From: Candidatus Competibacteraceae bacterium | GTDB lineage: Bacteria > Pseudomonadota > Gammaproteobacteria > Competibacterales > Competibacteraceae | Length of the DNA: 45,029 nt | Assembly: GCA_003989065.1 (NCBI GenBank) | Contig: RXIW01000023.1 | Span: 1 to 45,029, forward strand | Direction: 5' to 3' | Shown: positions 24,902-36,422 of the stretch, piece by piece | Layout: each line of letters begins with the position of its first letter | Position numbering within the stretch: the stretch's first letter is position 1 | Notes under the pieces: generated by a model | What the model saw: only the letters and a program-made list of their open reading frames with translations | Told to the model about the DNA's origin: nothing | Databases searched by the model: none | Program-made: the position numbers and the translations under genes

Positions 24902-26893
24902 ATGCCAATCAACGGACTATCCCACCGTCTCCACCTATTTTGGCAGTACAGCATTACCCTGTTAATAGGCGCACTCATAGCTTTGCATGTCATGCAACCT
25001 GTTCAAGCTGATGAAGAAGCGCATGGCAATCGTTTCATCGTTTTGTGCTATCACGACGTGCAGGATGAATTACCAGACCATGCACCGCGATATACCATCA
25101 AAACCAGCGACCTGCTCATGCAGCTACTGTGGCTGCGTGAACATGGGTATCAGGCAGTATCCCTACAGCAAATTCTGGACGCCCAGCTTGGGAAAAGTTC
25201 TCTTCCCGACAAAGCCGTACTACTGACTTTCGATGATGGTTATAAAAGCTTCTACACCAAGGTTTTTCCAATCCTTAAACTCTTCAACGATCCTGCAGTA
25301 TTGTCATTAGTGGGCAGCTGGATGGAAAAAGACACGACCGGTCGTATTACCACAGGTGACGAACACAACGCTCAGGATTATCAACGTTCGAACCTGATGT
25401 CCTGGACCGACGTACGCGAAGTCGCTGCTTCTCCTCTTGTGGAAATCGCCTCCCATAGCTTCGATCTACACCATGGCATACTCGCCAATCCTCAAGGCAA
25501 CATGCAGCCCGCCGCCACCACCCATTTTTACGAACCGGCAACAGGACAATATGAATCCGATGCGCATTATCTAGAGCGCATACGCCTCGACTTGATGAAA
25601 AACTCCAGTCTCATCAAGCAACATATCGGTAAAGCCCCACGTGCTATGGTATGGCCTTACGGCGCATATAACGCAGTCGTTTCCGAGATAGCCAAGACAT
25701 CTGGAATGTCCATGTCATTCAACTTGAACGATGGAGTCAATACGGTATCCAGTCATGCTGCGAATTATGACCGTATTCTGATGCTCCAAGACATGAATAT
25801 GAGTGATTTCATCAACTCGCTATCTGGAAAGCTGTTTCGACCCGCGCGCATCGTTCAGATAGATCTCGATTATGTCTACGATCCAGACCCGCAGCAGCAG
25901 GAACGCAATCTTTCCATGCTCTTGGATCGCATCAAACAATTGGATATCAGCGCGGTTTACCTGCAAGCATTTTCCGATACCGATGGCGACAATGCCGCTG
26001 AGACCCTTTACTTTCCCAATCGACACATGCCGATGCGAGCGGATCTGTTTAACCGAGTCGCTTGGCAACTACGAACCCGATCGGGAGTTCGAGTGTACGC
26101 ATGGCTACCGGTATTCGCTTTCCATCTTCCCCGTGAAAATCCCGCGGCTGCCGATGTGGTGCAAAGTGCTTCAGAAAAAAGCGATCGTCCACAATTTCGC
26201 CTTTCACCCTTTTCGGGACGGGTGCGTCAGACGATCGCCGAAATATACGAAGATCTGGCCAAGAATGCGCCAGTTGCTGGCATTCTCTTCCATGACGATG
26301 CCCTGCTCAGCGATTACGAAGACGCCAGCCCAGCGGCATTGAGTTACTATCAAAACACTTGGCATCTACCGGCTTCCATCACAGAAATTCGGCAAGATCC
26401 TGCGTTGATGGAAAAGTGGACTGCATCCAAGATCGAATTCATCGATCAATTCACCAATGATTTAACGGCTGTTTTCAGAAAGTGGCAGCCTGCGATCAAA
26501 ACAGCGCGAAACATCTACGCACGGGTCATCCTGGATCCCGACAGCGAAAGCTGGTTTGCGCAATCTTTTCCGCGCTTCCTGGAAAATTACGATTACACCG
26601 CCATCATGGCCATGCCTTATATGGAAGACGCGCAGAATCCATCGGAATGGCTGCAAAATCTCGTCGCCAAGGTTAAAGAAATACCAGGAGCACTGGAGAA
26701 AACCATCTTTGAATTGCAAAGCAAGAACTGGAAGACCAGCGAGCCTGTACCCAGTCAAGAACTAGCCGAGCAAATCCGACTCGTTCATTCTCTAGGTGCG
26801 CGCAATTTCGGCTATTACCCGGACGATTTCATCCGCAATCAACCGGAATTCGATATCATTTTTCCAGTATTCAGTCTGCGCGCCGCGCCTTGA
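24902..26893 (+). CDS. pgaB: PgaB, poly-GlcNAc de-N-acetylase
   Basis: A 663-residue periplasmic enzyme that partially deacetylates PNAG before export. After a signal or membrane segment (about 17-36) comes a polysaccharide deacetylase domain: FIVLCYHDV, LLTFDDGY (D111, D112) and ASHSFDLHH (H185, H190), with the metal triad D112-H185-H190 spaced as in E. coli PgaB. The PYGAYN motif lies near residue 257. From about 310 follows the glycoside-hydrolase-like C-terminal domain that binds and cuts the polymer. Length equals E. coli PgaB (672). No lipobox cysteine is visible in the signal region, unlike the E. coli lipoprotein. Confidence 0.93.
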   Translation: MPINGLSHRLHLFWQYSITLLIGALIALHVMQPVQADEEAHGNRFIVLCYHDVQDELPDHAPRYTIKTSDLLMQLLWLREHGYQAVSLQQILDAQLGKSSLPDKAVLLTFDDGYKSFYTKVFPILKLFNDPAVLSLVGSWMEKDTTGRITTGDEHNAQDYQRSNLMSWTDVREVAASPLVEIASHSFDLHHGILANPQGNMQPAATTHFYEPATGQYESDAHYLERIRLDLMKNSSLIKQHIGKAPRAMVWPYGAYNAVVSEIAKTSGMSMSFNLNDGVNTVSSHAANYDRILMLQDMNMSDFINSLSGKLFRPARIVQIDLDYVYDPDPQQQERNLSMLLDRIKQLDISAVYLQAFSDTDGDNAAETLYFPNRHMPMRADLFNRVAWQLRTRSGVRVYAWLPVFAFHLPRENPAAADVVQSASEKSDRPQFRLSPFSGRVRQTIAEIYEDLAKNAPVAGILFHDDALLSDYEDASPAALSYYQNTWHLPASITEIRQDPALMEKWTASKIEFIDQFTNDLTAVFRKWQPAIKTARNIYARVILDPDSESWFAQSFPRFLENYDYTAIMAMPYMEDAQNPSEWLQNLVAKVKEIPGALEKTIFELQSKNWKTSEPVPSQELAEQIRLVHSLGARNFGYYPDDFIRNQPEFDIIFPVFSLRAAP

Positions 26894-26943
26894 TCGTCAT
26901 GCCTCGGTCGCCATTCCGAGATCTCGGCAATCGTCAGTACAGT

Positions 26944-27357
26944 TCACCCTCGACCGGATTTGGTAGCTGGCATGATGCCATCCACATAAAACCACTGCCC
27001 ATCCTCTCGCACGAACCGGCTGATTTCATGCAGCCGGTTCGCCTTGCCGCCAATCTTGTAACGCGCCACGAATTCGACCACGCCCTGGGTATCGTCAAGG
27101 CCACCGGCTTCCGTGCGCACGATTTTCAAACCCAGCCAACGAACAGTTCCTGCCTCATTCAAATCGAGCGTTGCAGGTCGCGTGGACGGATGCCAAGTGC
27201 GCAACAGGTAATCCTGCCGGGCGTGGACATAGCCTGAATAGCGGGAGCGCATCAAGGACTCAGCCATAGTCGCTTGCTGTTCGCCATCAAGATAAGGCCC
27301 ACAGCAAACGGAATAAGCTTTGCCTGAACCACAGGGGCAGAGACTCATACTGGTCAT
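26944..27357 (-). CDS. YchJ-like SEC-C motif protein
   Basis: A 137-residue protein of the YchJ/UPF0225 family. A SEC-C zinc-binding motif (CPCGSGKAYSVCCGPYL; C7, C9, C18, C19) is followed by a domain with LMRSRYSGYVHARQDYLLRTWHP, which is typical of the family, and FVARYKIGG. The function of the family is unknown. The start could also be ATG 27348, three codons in. It ends convergently with pgaB and lies 9 bases after mfd on the same strand, so it may be read from the mfd transcript. Confidence 0.9.
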   Translation of the reverse strand: MTSMSLCPCGSGKAYSVCCGPYLDGEQQATMAESLMRSRYSGYVHARQDYLLRTWHPSTRPATLDLNEAGTVRWLGLKIVRTEAGGLDDTQGVVEFVARYKIGGKANRLHEISRFVREDGQWFYVDGIMPATKSGRG

Positions 27358-27366
27358 GACGAAATT

Positions 27367-30300
27367 CTAGCCGCAGATATCCTGCAGCAAGCCCTCCACT
27401 TCCGCTGCCCGTGCTTCGACATCCGGCAGCTCCTTGATGAAACGCAGCTTATCCTTGCCATCCAGTTTATAAATCCGGTGTTGCTGCTGAATCAGCCGCA
27501 CCAGCTTGACCGGGTCCACTTTCGGCGTTGGGCCGAAGAGCAGTCGGCCACCTTTCGGCCCAGCCTCGATTTTCCGGACGCCCAGCGGCATCACTCGCAA
27601 TTTAAGCCCGGTTATCCGGAACAGGGTCTTGACCGGTTGTGGCAATAGACCGAAGCGGTCGATCATTTCCACTTGCAGATCCCACAATTCCCCGGCGTCA
27701 CGGGCGCTGGCGATGCGCTTGTACAAGATCAGACGGCTGTGGACATCGGGCAGATAGTCGTCCGGGATCAACGCCGGACTTTGCAGATCGATTTCCGGAC
27801 CGTGATCCAGGGGCCGATCCAACTCCGGCACCCGACCGGCCTTGAGGGCCTGCACCGCCCGCTCCAGCAGATCCATGTACAGCGTGAAACCGACTTCGTG
27901 AATCTGGCCGCTCTGCTCCTCGCCCAGCAACTCGCCAGCGCCACGGATTTCCAAATCGTGGCTGGCCAGCATGAATCCCGCGCCCAGATCCTCCAACGAG
28001 GAGATCGCCTCGATGCGCTTGACGGCGTCTGCTGTCATGGCTGCCTTGGGTGGCACGATCAGATAGGCGTAAGCACGATGATGGGAACGCCCCACCCGCC
28101 CTCGCAATTGGTGCAATTGCGCCAGTCCCAGCTTGTCGGCGCGGTTGATGAGGATGGTGTTGGCGCTGGGCACGTCGATGCCCGATTCGATGATGGTGGT
28201 GCAGACCAGCAGATTGCAGCGGCGGTGATAGAAGTCCAGCATCACCTGCTCCAGCTCGCGTTCGCGCATCTGGCCATGGGCAACGGCGATCCGCGCTCCC
28301 GGTGCCAGTTCGGCCAGCTGAGTAGCGGTCCGCTGGATGGTCTCGACCTCGTTGTGCAGAAAATAGATCTGCCCACCGCGTTTCAATTCGCGCTGGCACG
28401 CCTCACGAATCGTCGCCGGATTCCACTGTCCGACGAAGGTCTTGACCGCCAACCGTCCCGCCGGTGGCGTGGCGATAATGGACAGATCACGCAGTCCGGC
28501 CATCGCCATATTCAGCGTGCGCGGAATCGGTGTCGCGGTCAGAGTCAGCACATCGACCTCGGTGCGCAGGGCTTTCAACCGTTCCTTGTGCTTCACCCCG
28601 AAACGGTGTTCCTCGTCGACCACCACCAACCCCAGCCGTTTGAAGGTCACGCTGTTCTGCAACAGCTTGTGGGTACCGATCAGGATGTCCACTCGCCCAT
28701 CCACCAAGGCTTTCAAGGTCTCGGCCTGCTGCTTGGCCGAACGAAAGCGGGATAATAGTTCGATCCGTACCGGCCAGTCGGCAAAGCGGTCGAGAAAATT
28801 CTGGTAATGCTGCTGGGCCAGCAGGGTGGTTGGAGTCAGCACCGCCACCTGCCAGCCGTCTTGCACCGCTACGAACGCCGCGCGCATCGCCACTTCGGTC
28901 TTGCCAAAACCGACATCGCCGCATACCACCCGGTCCATCGGCTTGCCGGAGCGCAAATCGGCGACCACCGCTTCGATAGCGGTCTGCTGATCGGCCGTCT
29001 CCTCGAACGGAAAGCCAGCGGCAAACGCAGCATAATCGGCCTCGCTCAGCTTGAAGGCATGGCCGGGCCGGGCCTCGCGGTGGGCGTAGATATCGAGCAG
29101 TTCGGCCGCGGCATCGCTGGCCTGCTCGGCGGCTTTGCGCCGCACCTTGTCCCATTGGCCGCTGCCGAGCTTGTGCAACGGCGCGTTTTCCGGCGCGGCT
29201 CCCGTGTAGCGGCTGAGCAAGTGTAAGGCCGCCACCGGCACGTACAACTTGCCTTCGTCCGCATACTGCACCACCACGAATTCACCGTCGATGCCGGCCA
29301 CTTCCAGCCGCTGCAAACCGGCATAGCGACCGATGCCATGTTCTTCATGAACGATCGGCGCACCCAGATTGAGGTCGGCCAGGTTGCGAATGATGGCCTC
29401 AGGATCGCGACTGGGAACCCGGCGACGCGTCTGGCGGACCCGTTCGCCGTACAGTTGCGGCTCGGCCACGATCGCCAGTTGCGGATCGGTGAGCAACAGA
29501 CCCTGCTCCAGCGGCGCGACGGCCAACGCCAGCCGGAGCGTATCCCGCTCTACGAATTCGGCCCAGCCCTCGCAACTAGCCGGGCGCAATCCGTAACTGC
29601 GTAGGGTCTCCAGCAACACTTCGCGACGGCCAGCCGATTCGGCGGCGATCAACACTCGTCCGGGAAATTCCGCCAGGAAGCGCTCCAAGTCCTCGGCGGG
29701 CCGTTCGGCGCGGGGTTGAAAGGGCAAGGTCGGCGGCGGCAGTGTCGGGTAATTCACCCCCTCCACGCCGTCCGCCCGCAGTTCCACCCGCGGCCAGCGC
29801 GCCAACCCTCGATCGACCTGCGCCGCTTCCAGAAACAGCAACGGCGGCGGTAACAGCGGCCACTCCGCGTCATGGCGACGCTGCTCGTAGCGCTCCATGA
29901 TCTGCTCCTGGAACGCCGCCATGGCGGCATCCACTCCGTCCAATCGGATCACCAGAGTATTCTCCGGCAGATGATCGAACAGGGTGGCGCTACGCTCGAA
30001 GAACAGCGGCAGGTAATACTCGATGCCGCCAGGGGCATGGCCTTCACTGACTTCCCGATACACCAGACTGCGTTGCGGATCGCCTTCAAACTGGCGTCGC
30101 CATGCTTGCCGGAATCGCGTCACGCTGTCCTTGTCCAGCGCGAACTCGCGGGCCGGTAGCAACTCGATGCGCTCCATCTTGGCGATGGACAGTTGGGTCT
30201 CGGGATCGAAGTCGCGAATGCTTTCCACCTGGTCGTCGAACAGCTCGATCCGGCAGGGCCGGGCCGCGCCCATCGGAAACAGATCCAGAATCGAGCCACG

Positions 30301-30822
30301 CACCGCGAACTCGCCCCGCTCGACCACTTGCGATACGCAGACGTAACCGGCCGCCTCCAGCCGCTGGCGGAAGGCATCCAGATCCAGTCGCTCGCCCACC
30401 CCGAGCAGCAAGGCGTAGCGATCCAGATAATCGCGCGGGGCCAGCCGCTGCATCAGCGTGGCCACCGGCACCACCAGTACGCCCCGTCGCCGCTGTGGCA
30501 GTCGATAAAGGGTCGCCAACCGCTGCGACAGAATGTCCTGATGAGGCGAGAAGCTGTCGTAGGGCAGCGTCTCCCAATCGGGAAACGCCAGGATATCCAG
30601 ACCGCCGCCGCTGAAAAAGCGCAATTCCATTTCCAGACGCAACGCGGTCTGACTATCGGGCACGATCGCCAACACCAAGCCGCGCTGGCGGGCGGCAGCG
30701 GCGATCAGCAGGGCGGGGGCCGCGCCATGCAATTGCCCCCAACGCAAGGTCTGGCGGGCATCTGCCGGCAAAATCGGTGGCAAGGGCGCGAGCGATGTAG
30801 AGGATTGAGCGATGACCGACAT
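27367..30822 (-). CDS. mfd: Transcription-repair coupling factor Mfd
   Basis: A 1151-residue cytosolic DNA translocase that removes RNA polymerase stalled at DNA lesions and recruits UvrA. The N-terminal UvrB-like part (LAFPDWETLPYDSFSPH), the RNA polymerase-interacting domain (GAPIVHEEHGIGRYAGL) and the RecG-like translocase motifs are all visible: GDVGFGKTE near residue 635 and VVDEEHRFG near 735. I chose ATG 30822 (MSVIAQSS), which gives the E. coli length (1148); the frame is open to 30900. It is divergent from der. Confidence 0.95.
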   Translation of the reverse strand: MSVIAQSSTSLAPLPPILPADARQTLRWGQLHGAAPALLIAAAARQRGLVLAIVPDSQTALRLEMELRFFSGGGLDILAFPDWETLPYDSFSPHQDILSQRLATLYRLPQRRRGVLVVPVATLMQRLAPRDYLDRYALLLGVGERLDLDAFRQRLEAAGYVCVSQVVERGEFAVRGSILDLFPMGAARPCRIELFDDQVESIRDFDPETQLSIAKMERIELLPAREFALDKDSVTRFRQAWRRQFEGDPQRSLVYREVSEGHAPGGIEYYLPLFFERSATLFDHLPENTLVIRLDGVDAAMAAFQEQIMERYEQRRHDAEWPLLPPPLLFLEAAQVDRGLARWPRVELRADGVEGVNYPTLPPPTLPFQPRAERPAEDLERFLAEFPGRVLIAAESAGRREVLLETLRSYGLRPASCEGWAEFVERDTLRLALAVAPLEQGLLLTDPQLAIVAEPQLYGERVRQTRRRVPSRDPEAIIRNLADLNLGAPIVHEEHGIGRYAGLQRLEVAGIDGEFVVVQYADEGKLYVPVAALHLLSRYTGAAPENAPLHKLGSGQWDKVRRKAAEQASDAAAELLDIYAHREARPGHAFKLSEADYAAFAAGFPFEETADQQTAIEAVVADLRSGKPMDRVVCGDVGFGKTEVAMRAAFVAVQDGWQVAVLTPTTLLAQQHYQNFLDRFADWPVRIELLSRFRSAKQQAETLKALVDGRVDILIGTHKLLQNSVTFKRLGLVVVDEEHRFGVKHKERLKALRTEVDVLTLTATPIPRTLNMAMAGLRDLSIIATPPAGRLAVKTFVGQWNPATIREACQRELKRGGQIYFLHNEVETIQRTATQLAELAPGARIAVAHGQMRERELEQVMLDFYHRRCNLLVCTTIIESGIDVPSANTILINRADKLGLAQLHQLRGRVGRSHHRAYAYLIVPPKAAMTADAVKRIEAISSLEDLGAGFMLASHDLEIRGAGELLGEEQSGQIHEVGFTLYMDLLERAVQALKAGRVPELDRPLDHGPEIDLQSPALIPDDYLPDVHSRLILYKRIASARDAGELWDLQVEMIDRFGLLPQPVKTLFRITGLKLRVMPLGVRKIEAGPKGGRLLFGPTPKVDPVKLVRLIQQQHRIYKLDGKDKLRFIKELPDVEARAAEVEGLLQDICG

Positions 30823-31004
30823 GAATCCAGCCGAGTGAGTGATTCCGGGAAGGGTGAAAACCGCATGAACAGGAAAGAGTTTATCATTGCAGCCTTGCAA
30901 CGACCGCCTATCGGTGAAATCGAATCCGCTGCCGGACTGGCCGTCGGCGCGCTTTCAGGCATAATTCCACTCCTCATTCATTACGAAATACTGATGTCCC
31001 CATC

Positions 31005-32396
31005 ATGCTTCCCGTCATCGCTCTGGTCGGTCGACCCAATGTCGGCAAATCCACCCTGTTCAATTCCCTGACCCGCACCCGTAACGCTCTAGTGGCCGAT
31101 ATGCCCGGCTTGACCCGCGACCGCCAGTACGGACTGGGCCAACGCGGTCCACGTCCATATGTCGTGGTCGATACCGGCGGCTTGACCGGCGAGGACGAGG
31201 GCCTGAACGGCCTGGTGGCCCGGCAGGCGTGGCGGGCCATCGAGGAAGCGGACGCCGTGTTGCTGCTGGTAGACGGCCGCGCCGGACTGACCGCAGCCGA
31301 CGAGGATATCGCCAGCCAGCTGCGCCGCGCCGGCAAACCGCTGCATCTGGTGATCAACAAGGCCGAACACCGCGATCCCGATCTGCTGAGCGCCGATTTT
31401 CATCGCCTGGGTCTCGACCATCTGCACGTCATCGCCGCCGTTCACAACCAAGGCGTGGAAACGCTGATGGAGGAGGTGTTGGCTACGCGGCCGCTCGACC
31501 CCGAGGAAGAAGAAAAGGAAGAGGAAGAAACGTCGGCGGGGCCGGAGGATGTAATCCGGCTGGCCGTGATCGGTCGGCCCAACGTCGGTAAATCCACGCT
31601 GGTCAACCGCTTGCTGGGCGAGGAACGGATGCTGGCCTGCGACATGCCCGGCACCACCCGCGACAGCGTGGCGGTATCGTTCGAACGCGATGGCCAGCGT
31701 TATCTGCTGATGGACACCGCTGGGGTACGCCGCCGTTCGCGGGTCAGCGAGGTGGTGGAGAAATTCAGCGTCATCAAAGCGCTGCAAGCAGTGGACCGCT
31801 CCCATGTCGTAGTGTTGGTGCTGGATGCCCGCCAAGGGATCAGCGATCAGGACGCCAGTTTGCTGGGTCTGATTCTGGATAGCGGTCGGGCGCTGGCGCT
31901 GGCGATCAACAAATGGGATCACCTCGACCCCGACATCCGCGCCAATGTGAAGCGCGAGCTGGACCGCCGACTGGGTTTCCTCGACTGCGCCCGCATCCAC
32001 TTCATCTCCGCGCTGCACGGCACCGGGGTCGGCGAATTGCTCGGCTCGGTGCGGGAAGCCTATACCGCCGCCACCCGCAAGCTGTCCACTCCCGAACTGA
32101 CCCGCATCCTGGAAAGCGCATTGGCCGCCCATCAACCGCCGCTGGTGCACGGTCACAGCATCAAGCTGCGCTATGCCCATCAGGGCGGCCAGAACCCCCC
32201 GCTGATCGTGATCCACGGCAACCGGATCGAGCATGTGCCCGATGCCTATCGCCGCTATCTGGCCAACGTCTACCGCAAGCGGCTGGATCTGTGGGGTACG
32301 CCGGTGCGGATCGAGTTTCGCAGCGGTGAGAATCCCTACCAACCTGCAGCTACGGGACGCAGCCGACCAGGCGGACGACGAAAGTCGGGGCAGTGA
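31005..32396 (+). CDS. der: Ribosome biogenesis GTPase Der (EngA)
   Basis: A 463-residue protein with two tandem GTPase domains that matures the 50S ribosomal subunit. First domain: GRPNVGKST (9-17), [13 protein letters not shown] (56-59) and NKAE (118-121). An acidic linker (EEEEKEEEE, about 167-175) leads to the second: GRPNVGKST (190-198), DMPGTTRDS and DTAG. The C-terminal KH-like domain carries [14 protein letters not shown] and the usual [15 protein letters not shown]. All expected parts are present. Glu in place of Asp in the first NKxD box also occurs in other Der proteins. Confidence 0.95.
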   Translation: MLPVIALVGRPNVGKSTLFNSLTRTRNALVADMPGLTRDRQYGLGQRGPRPYVVVDTGGLTGEDEGLNGLVARQAWRAIEEADAVLLLVDGRAGLTAADEDIASQLRRAGKPLHLVINKAEHRDPDLLSADFHRLGLDHLHVIAAVHNQGVETLMEEVLATRPLDPEEEEKEEEETSAGPEDVIRLAVIGRPNVGKSTLVNRLLGEERMLACDMPGTTRDSVAVSFERDGQRYLLMDTAGVRRRSRVSEVVEKFSVIKALQAVDRSHVVVLVLDARQGISDQDASLLGLILDSGRALALAINKWDHLDPDIRANVKRELDRRLGFLDCARIHFISALHGTGVGELLGSVREAYTAATRKLSTPELTRILESALAAHQPPLVHGHSIKLRYAHQGGQNPPLIVIHGNRIEHVPDAYRRYLANVYRKRLDLWGTPVRIEFRSGENPYQPAATGRSRPGGRRKSGQ

Positions 32397-32409
32397 TGGG
32401 TCGTGGACC

Positions 32410-32441
32410 CCAAAATGAAACCGGCCGCGCGAAGCGGCCGG
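32410..32441 (-). terminator. Rho-independent terminator between der and DUF2892 gene
   Basis: Perfect 8-bp GC stem (32421-32428 with 32434-32441, loop GCGAA). On the minus strand it is followed by TTTCATTTT, so it should end the DUF2892 transcript; the stem may also stop der transcripts arriving from the other side. Confidence 0.6.
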
Positions 32442-32465
32442 ATCGTCAAGATGGCAACGGGGGAG

Positions 32466-32681
32466 TCAATCGATCGTGTTTGGTGACTTCTGCACCGGGC
32501 AGGTTTTGATGCCGAACAAGGTATAGGCCGGGCACCAGCCCATCAACGCAGTCGCGATGGGCACGACGCCAATATAACCCCACCAGCCAATGGTCCCCAT
32601 CAGCGCGAGCAGAATCAGCAAGGCACCCACCACGATGCGGGCAATCTTGTCGGCCGAACCAACATTTTTAACGATACTCAT
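32466..32681 (-). CDS. DUF2892 (YgaP-type) small inner-membrane protein
   Basis: A 71-residue protein with two hydrophobic helices and the family pattern: NVGSADKIARIVVG at the start, then WGYIGVVPIATALMGWCPAYTLFGI. The two conserved cysteines are C50 and C61. In E. coli YgaP this domain is fused to a rhodanese; stand-alone versions are common and of unknown role, perhaps in sulfur transfer or membrane anchoring. A terminator follows it. Confidence 0.9.
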   Translation of the reverse strand: MSIVKNVGSADKIARIVVGALLILLALMGTIGWWGYIGVVPIATALMGWCPAYTLFGIKTCPVQKSPNTID

Positions 32682-32774
32682 GGATTGAACCTCACTGCAT
32701 TGTTGAGCATTTTGCCGGTAGTTTAGAGGGCTGCCGGGCCTGACGGATTGCGAATCGTCAATCGCGGCCGCTTC

Positions 32775-33668
32775 TCAGCGATCCAGGTAGCGCTGGAGCA
32801 AACCTGGGTAGGCGTCGATGCGTCGATCGCGCAGATAGGGCCAGGCCCGCCGTATCAGTTCGGAACGGCCCAGATCCAATTCCACCGCCAGGGTGGCCGG
32901 TTGATCGGCTGGAGCCGTCGAGAGCCATTCACCTTGGTGACCCGCAACGAAACTGGTGCCCCAGAACTGAATGCCGGCGGTTTGCCCGGACGGGTCCGGC
33001 TCGAAACCAACCCGGTTGCAGACCACCACCGGAACGCCATTGGCGATGGCGTGCGCCCGCTGAGCGATGGCCCACGCCTCCCACTGTCGCTGGCGTTCGT
33101 CCTCCTCATCGCCGGGATTCCAACCGATGGCGGTCGGATACAGCAACAGTTCCGCCCCGGCCAGCGCCATCAAGCGCGCAGCTTCGGGATACCATTGATC
33201 CCAACACACCATCACGCCGAGCCGGCCGACCGAAGTGTCGATCGGAGTGAAGCCGAGATCGCCGGGAGTGAAATAGTATTTTTCGTAGTAACCGGGATCA
33301 TCGGGGATATGCATCTTGCGGTACATGCCGGCCATGCTGCCATCCCGTTCCAGCACCACGGCGGTATTGTGATACAGCCCCGGCGCACGGCGTTCGAACA
33401 GCGAAGCCACGATGACGATGCCCAATTCACGGGCTACGGCCCCCAGCGCCTCGGTAGTCGGTCCGGGAATGGATTCGGCCAGTTCGAAGCCATGGGCGTC
33501 TTCGGTTTGACAGAAGTACAGACTGGTGTGCAATTCCTGCAATAAAACCAGTTGAGCGCCGTGGCTGGCGAGGTCGCGGATGCCGAAAATACTGGTGGCG
33601 AGATTGTCGCCACGATCGGCGCTACAGGCTTGCTGAACCAAACCGACGGTCAGGATTTTAGAGGACAT
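32775..33668 (-). CDS. aguB: N-carbamoylputrescine amidase
   Basis: A 297-residue carbon-nitrogen hydrolase (nitrilase superfamily) that converts N-carbamoylputrescine to putrescine, CO2 and ammonia in the arginine-agmatine route to polyamines. The catalytic Glu-Lys-Cys triad is visible, numbering from 33677: E48 (LLQELH), K121 (YRKMHIPDDPGYYEKYYF) and C158 (VMVCWDQWYPE). The wording around K121 and C158 is specific to this subfamily. ATG 33668 was chosen; a GTG three codons upstream (33677) is possible. No agmatine deiminase gene (aguA) lies beside it. Confidence 0.9.
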   Translation of the reverse strand: MSSKILTVGLVQQACSADRGDNLATSIFGIRDLASHGAQLVLLQELHTSLYFCQTEDAHGFELAESIPGPTTEALGAVARELGIVIVASLFERRAPGLYHNTAVVLERDGSMAGMYRKMHIPDDPGYYEKYYFTPGDLGFTPIDTSVGRLGVMVCWDQWYPEAARLMALAGAELLLYPTAIGWNPGDEEDERQRQWEAWAIAQRAHAIANGVPVVVCNRVGFEPDPSGQTAGIQFWGTSFVAGHQGEWLSTAPADQPATLAVELDLGRSELIRRAWPYLRDRRIDAYPGLLQRYLDR

Positions 33669-33769
33669 GGTGTGCACTTCGTGGCGGAGAAAAATGGCGG
33701 TTTGGCTGATTCGCCGAACCCGTCTTTCAGTTCTCGTTATTCAACCAATCCAGTCAAGTTTCTCAAGGT

Positions 33770-33814
33770 TCAAGCAGAGAAATCCTGCTCGTACAGCGTG
33801 GTGGTCGAATTCAT
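33770..33814 (-). pseudogene. Truncated DUF29 gene remnant
   Basis: A 14-codon frame, MNSTTTLYEQDFSA, with an excellent ribosome binding site (AGGAGG, 33820-33825, 5 bases before ATG). DUF29 proteins characteristically begin with (S/T)TTLYEQDFYAW, so this is probably the start of such a gene whose body was deleted or broken. The 100 bases after the stop hold no further recognisable DUF29 sequence. A small leader peptide of aguB is a less likely alternative. Confidence 0.5.
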
Positions 33815-33864
33815 CGAAGCCTCCTTTGGCGACTGAGGAAACGCCTGGACAAAATGAATAGATT

Positions 33865-36291
<2,427 letters not shown>

Positions 36292-36312
36292 TCAATCCGT
36301 AACAGAAGTTAG

Positions 36313-36318
36313 ATTATA
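36313..36318 (-). promoter_or_regulatory. Candidate -10 box of a gyrB promoter
   Basis: A perfect TATAAT on the minus strand, about 37 bases before the gyrB ATG. No good -35 box lies 16-18 bases upstream; instead a GC-rich inverted repeat (36338-36371) occupies that place. Confidence 0.4.
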
Positions 36319-36337
36319 ACACTTCGCATATTCGGCC

Positions 36338-36371
36338 GCTCGTCGACCGGGGTCGCCAACGGTCGACGAGC
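36338..36371. repeat. Perfect 11-bp inverted repeat between recF and gyrB
   Basis: Arms GCTCGTCGACC (36338-36348) and GGTCGACGAGC (36361-36371) around a 12-base loop. It lies 50 bases after the recF stop and immediately upstream of the gyrB -10 candidate. No T-run follows, so it is either a factor-dependent attenuator or a protein-binding dyad. Confidence 0.7.
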
Positions 36372-36422
36372 CATGGCCATCGCAGATCGCATTGCTGGCC
36401 ACGCGCCGGCAACCGGCTGATA

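Noticed and set aside
26916..26927. 12-base palindrome CCGAGATCTCGG between pgaB and the YchJ-like gene
   Set aside because: Short, between convergent gene ends, without T-run or other context; probably chance.
31089..32342. 417-residue minus-strand open frame
   Set aside because: Antisense shadow of der; no recognisable motif.
31005..32396. NKAE instead of NKxD in the first GTPase domain of Der
   Set aside because: Glu at this position is also seen in other Der proteins, so it is not a sign of inactivation.
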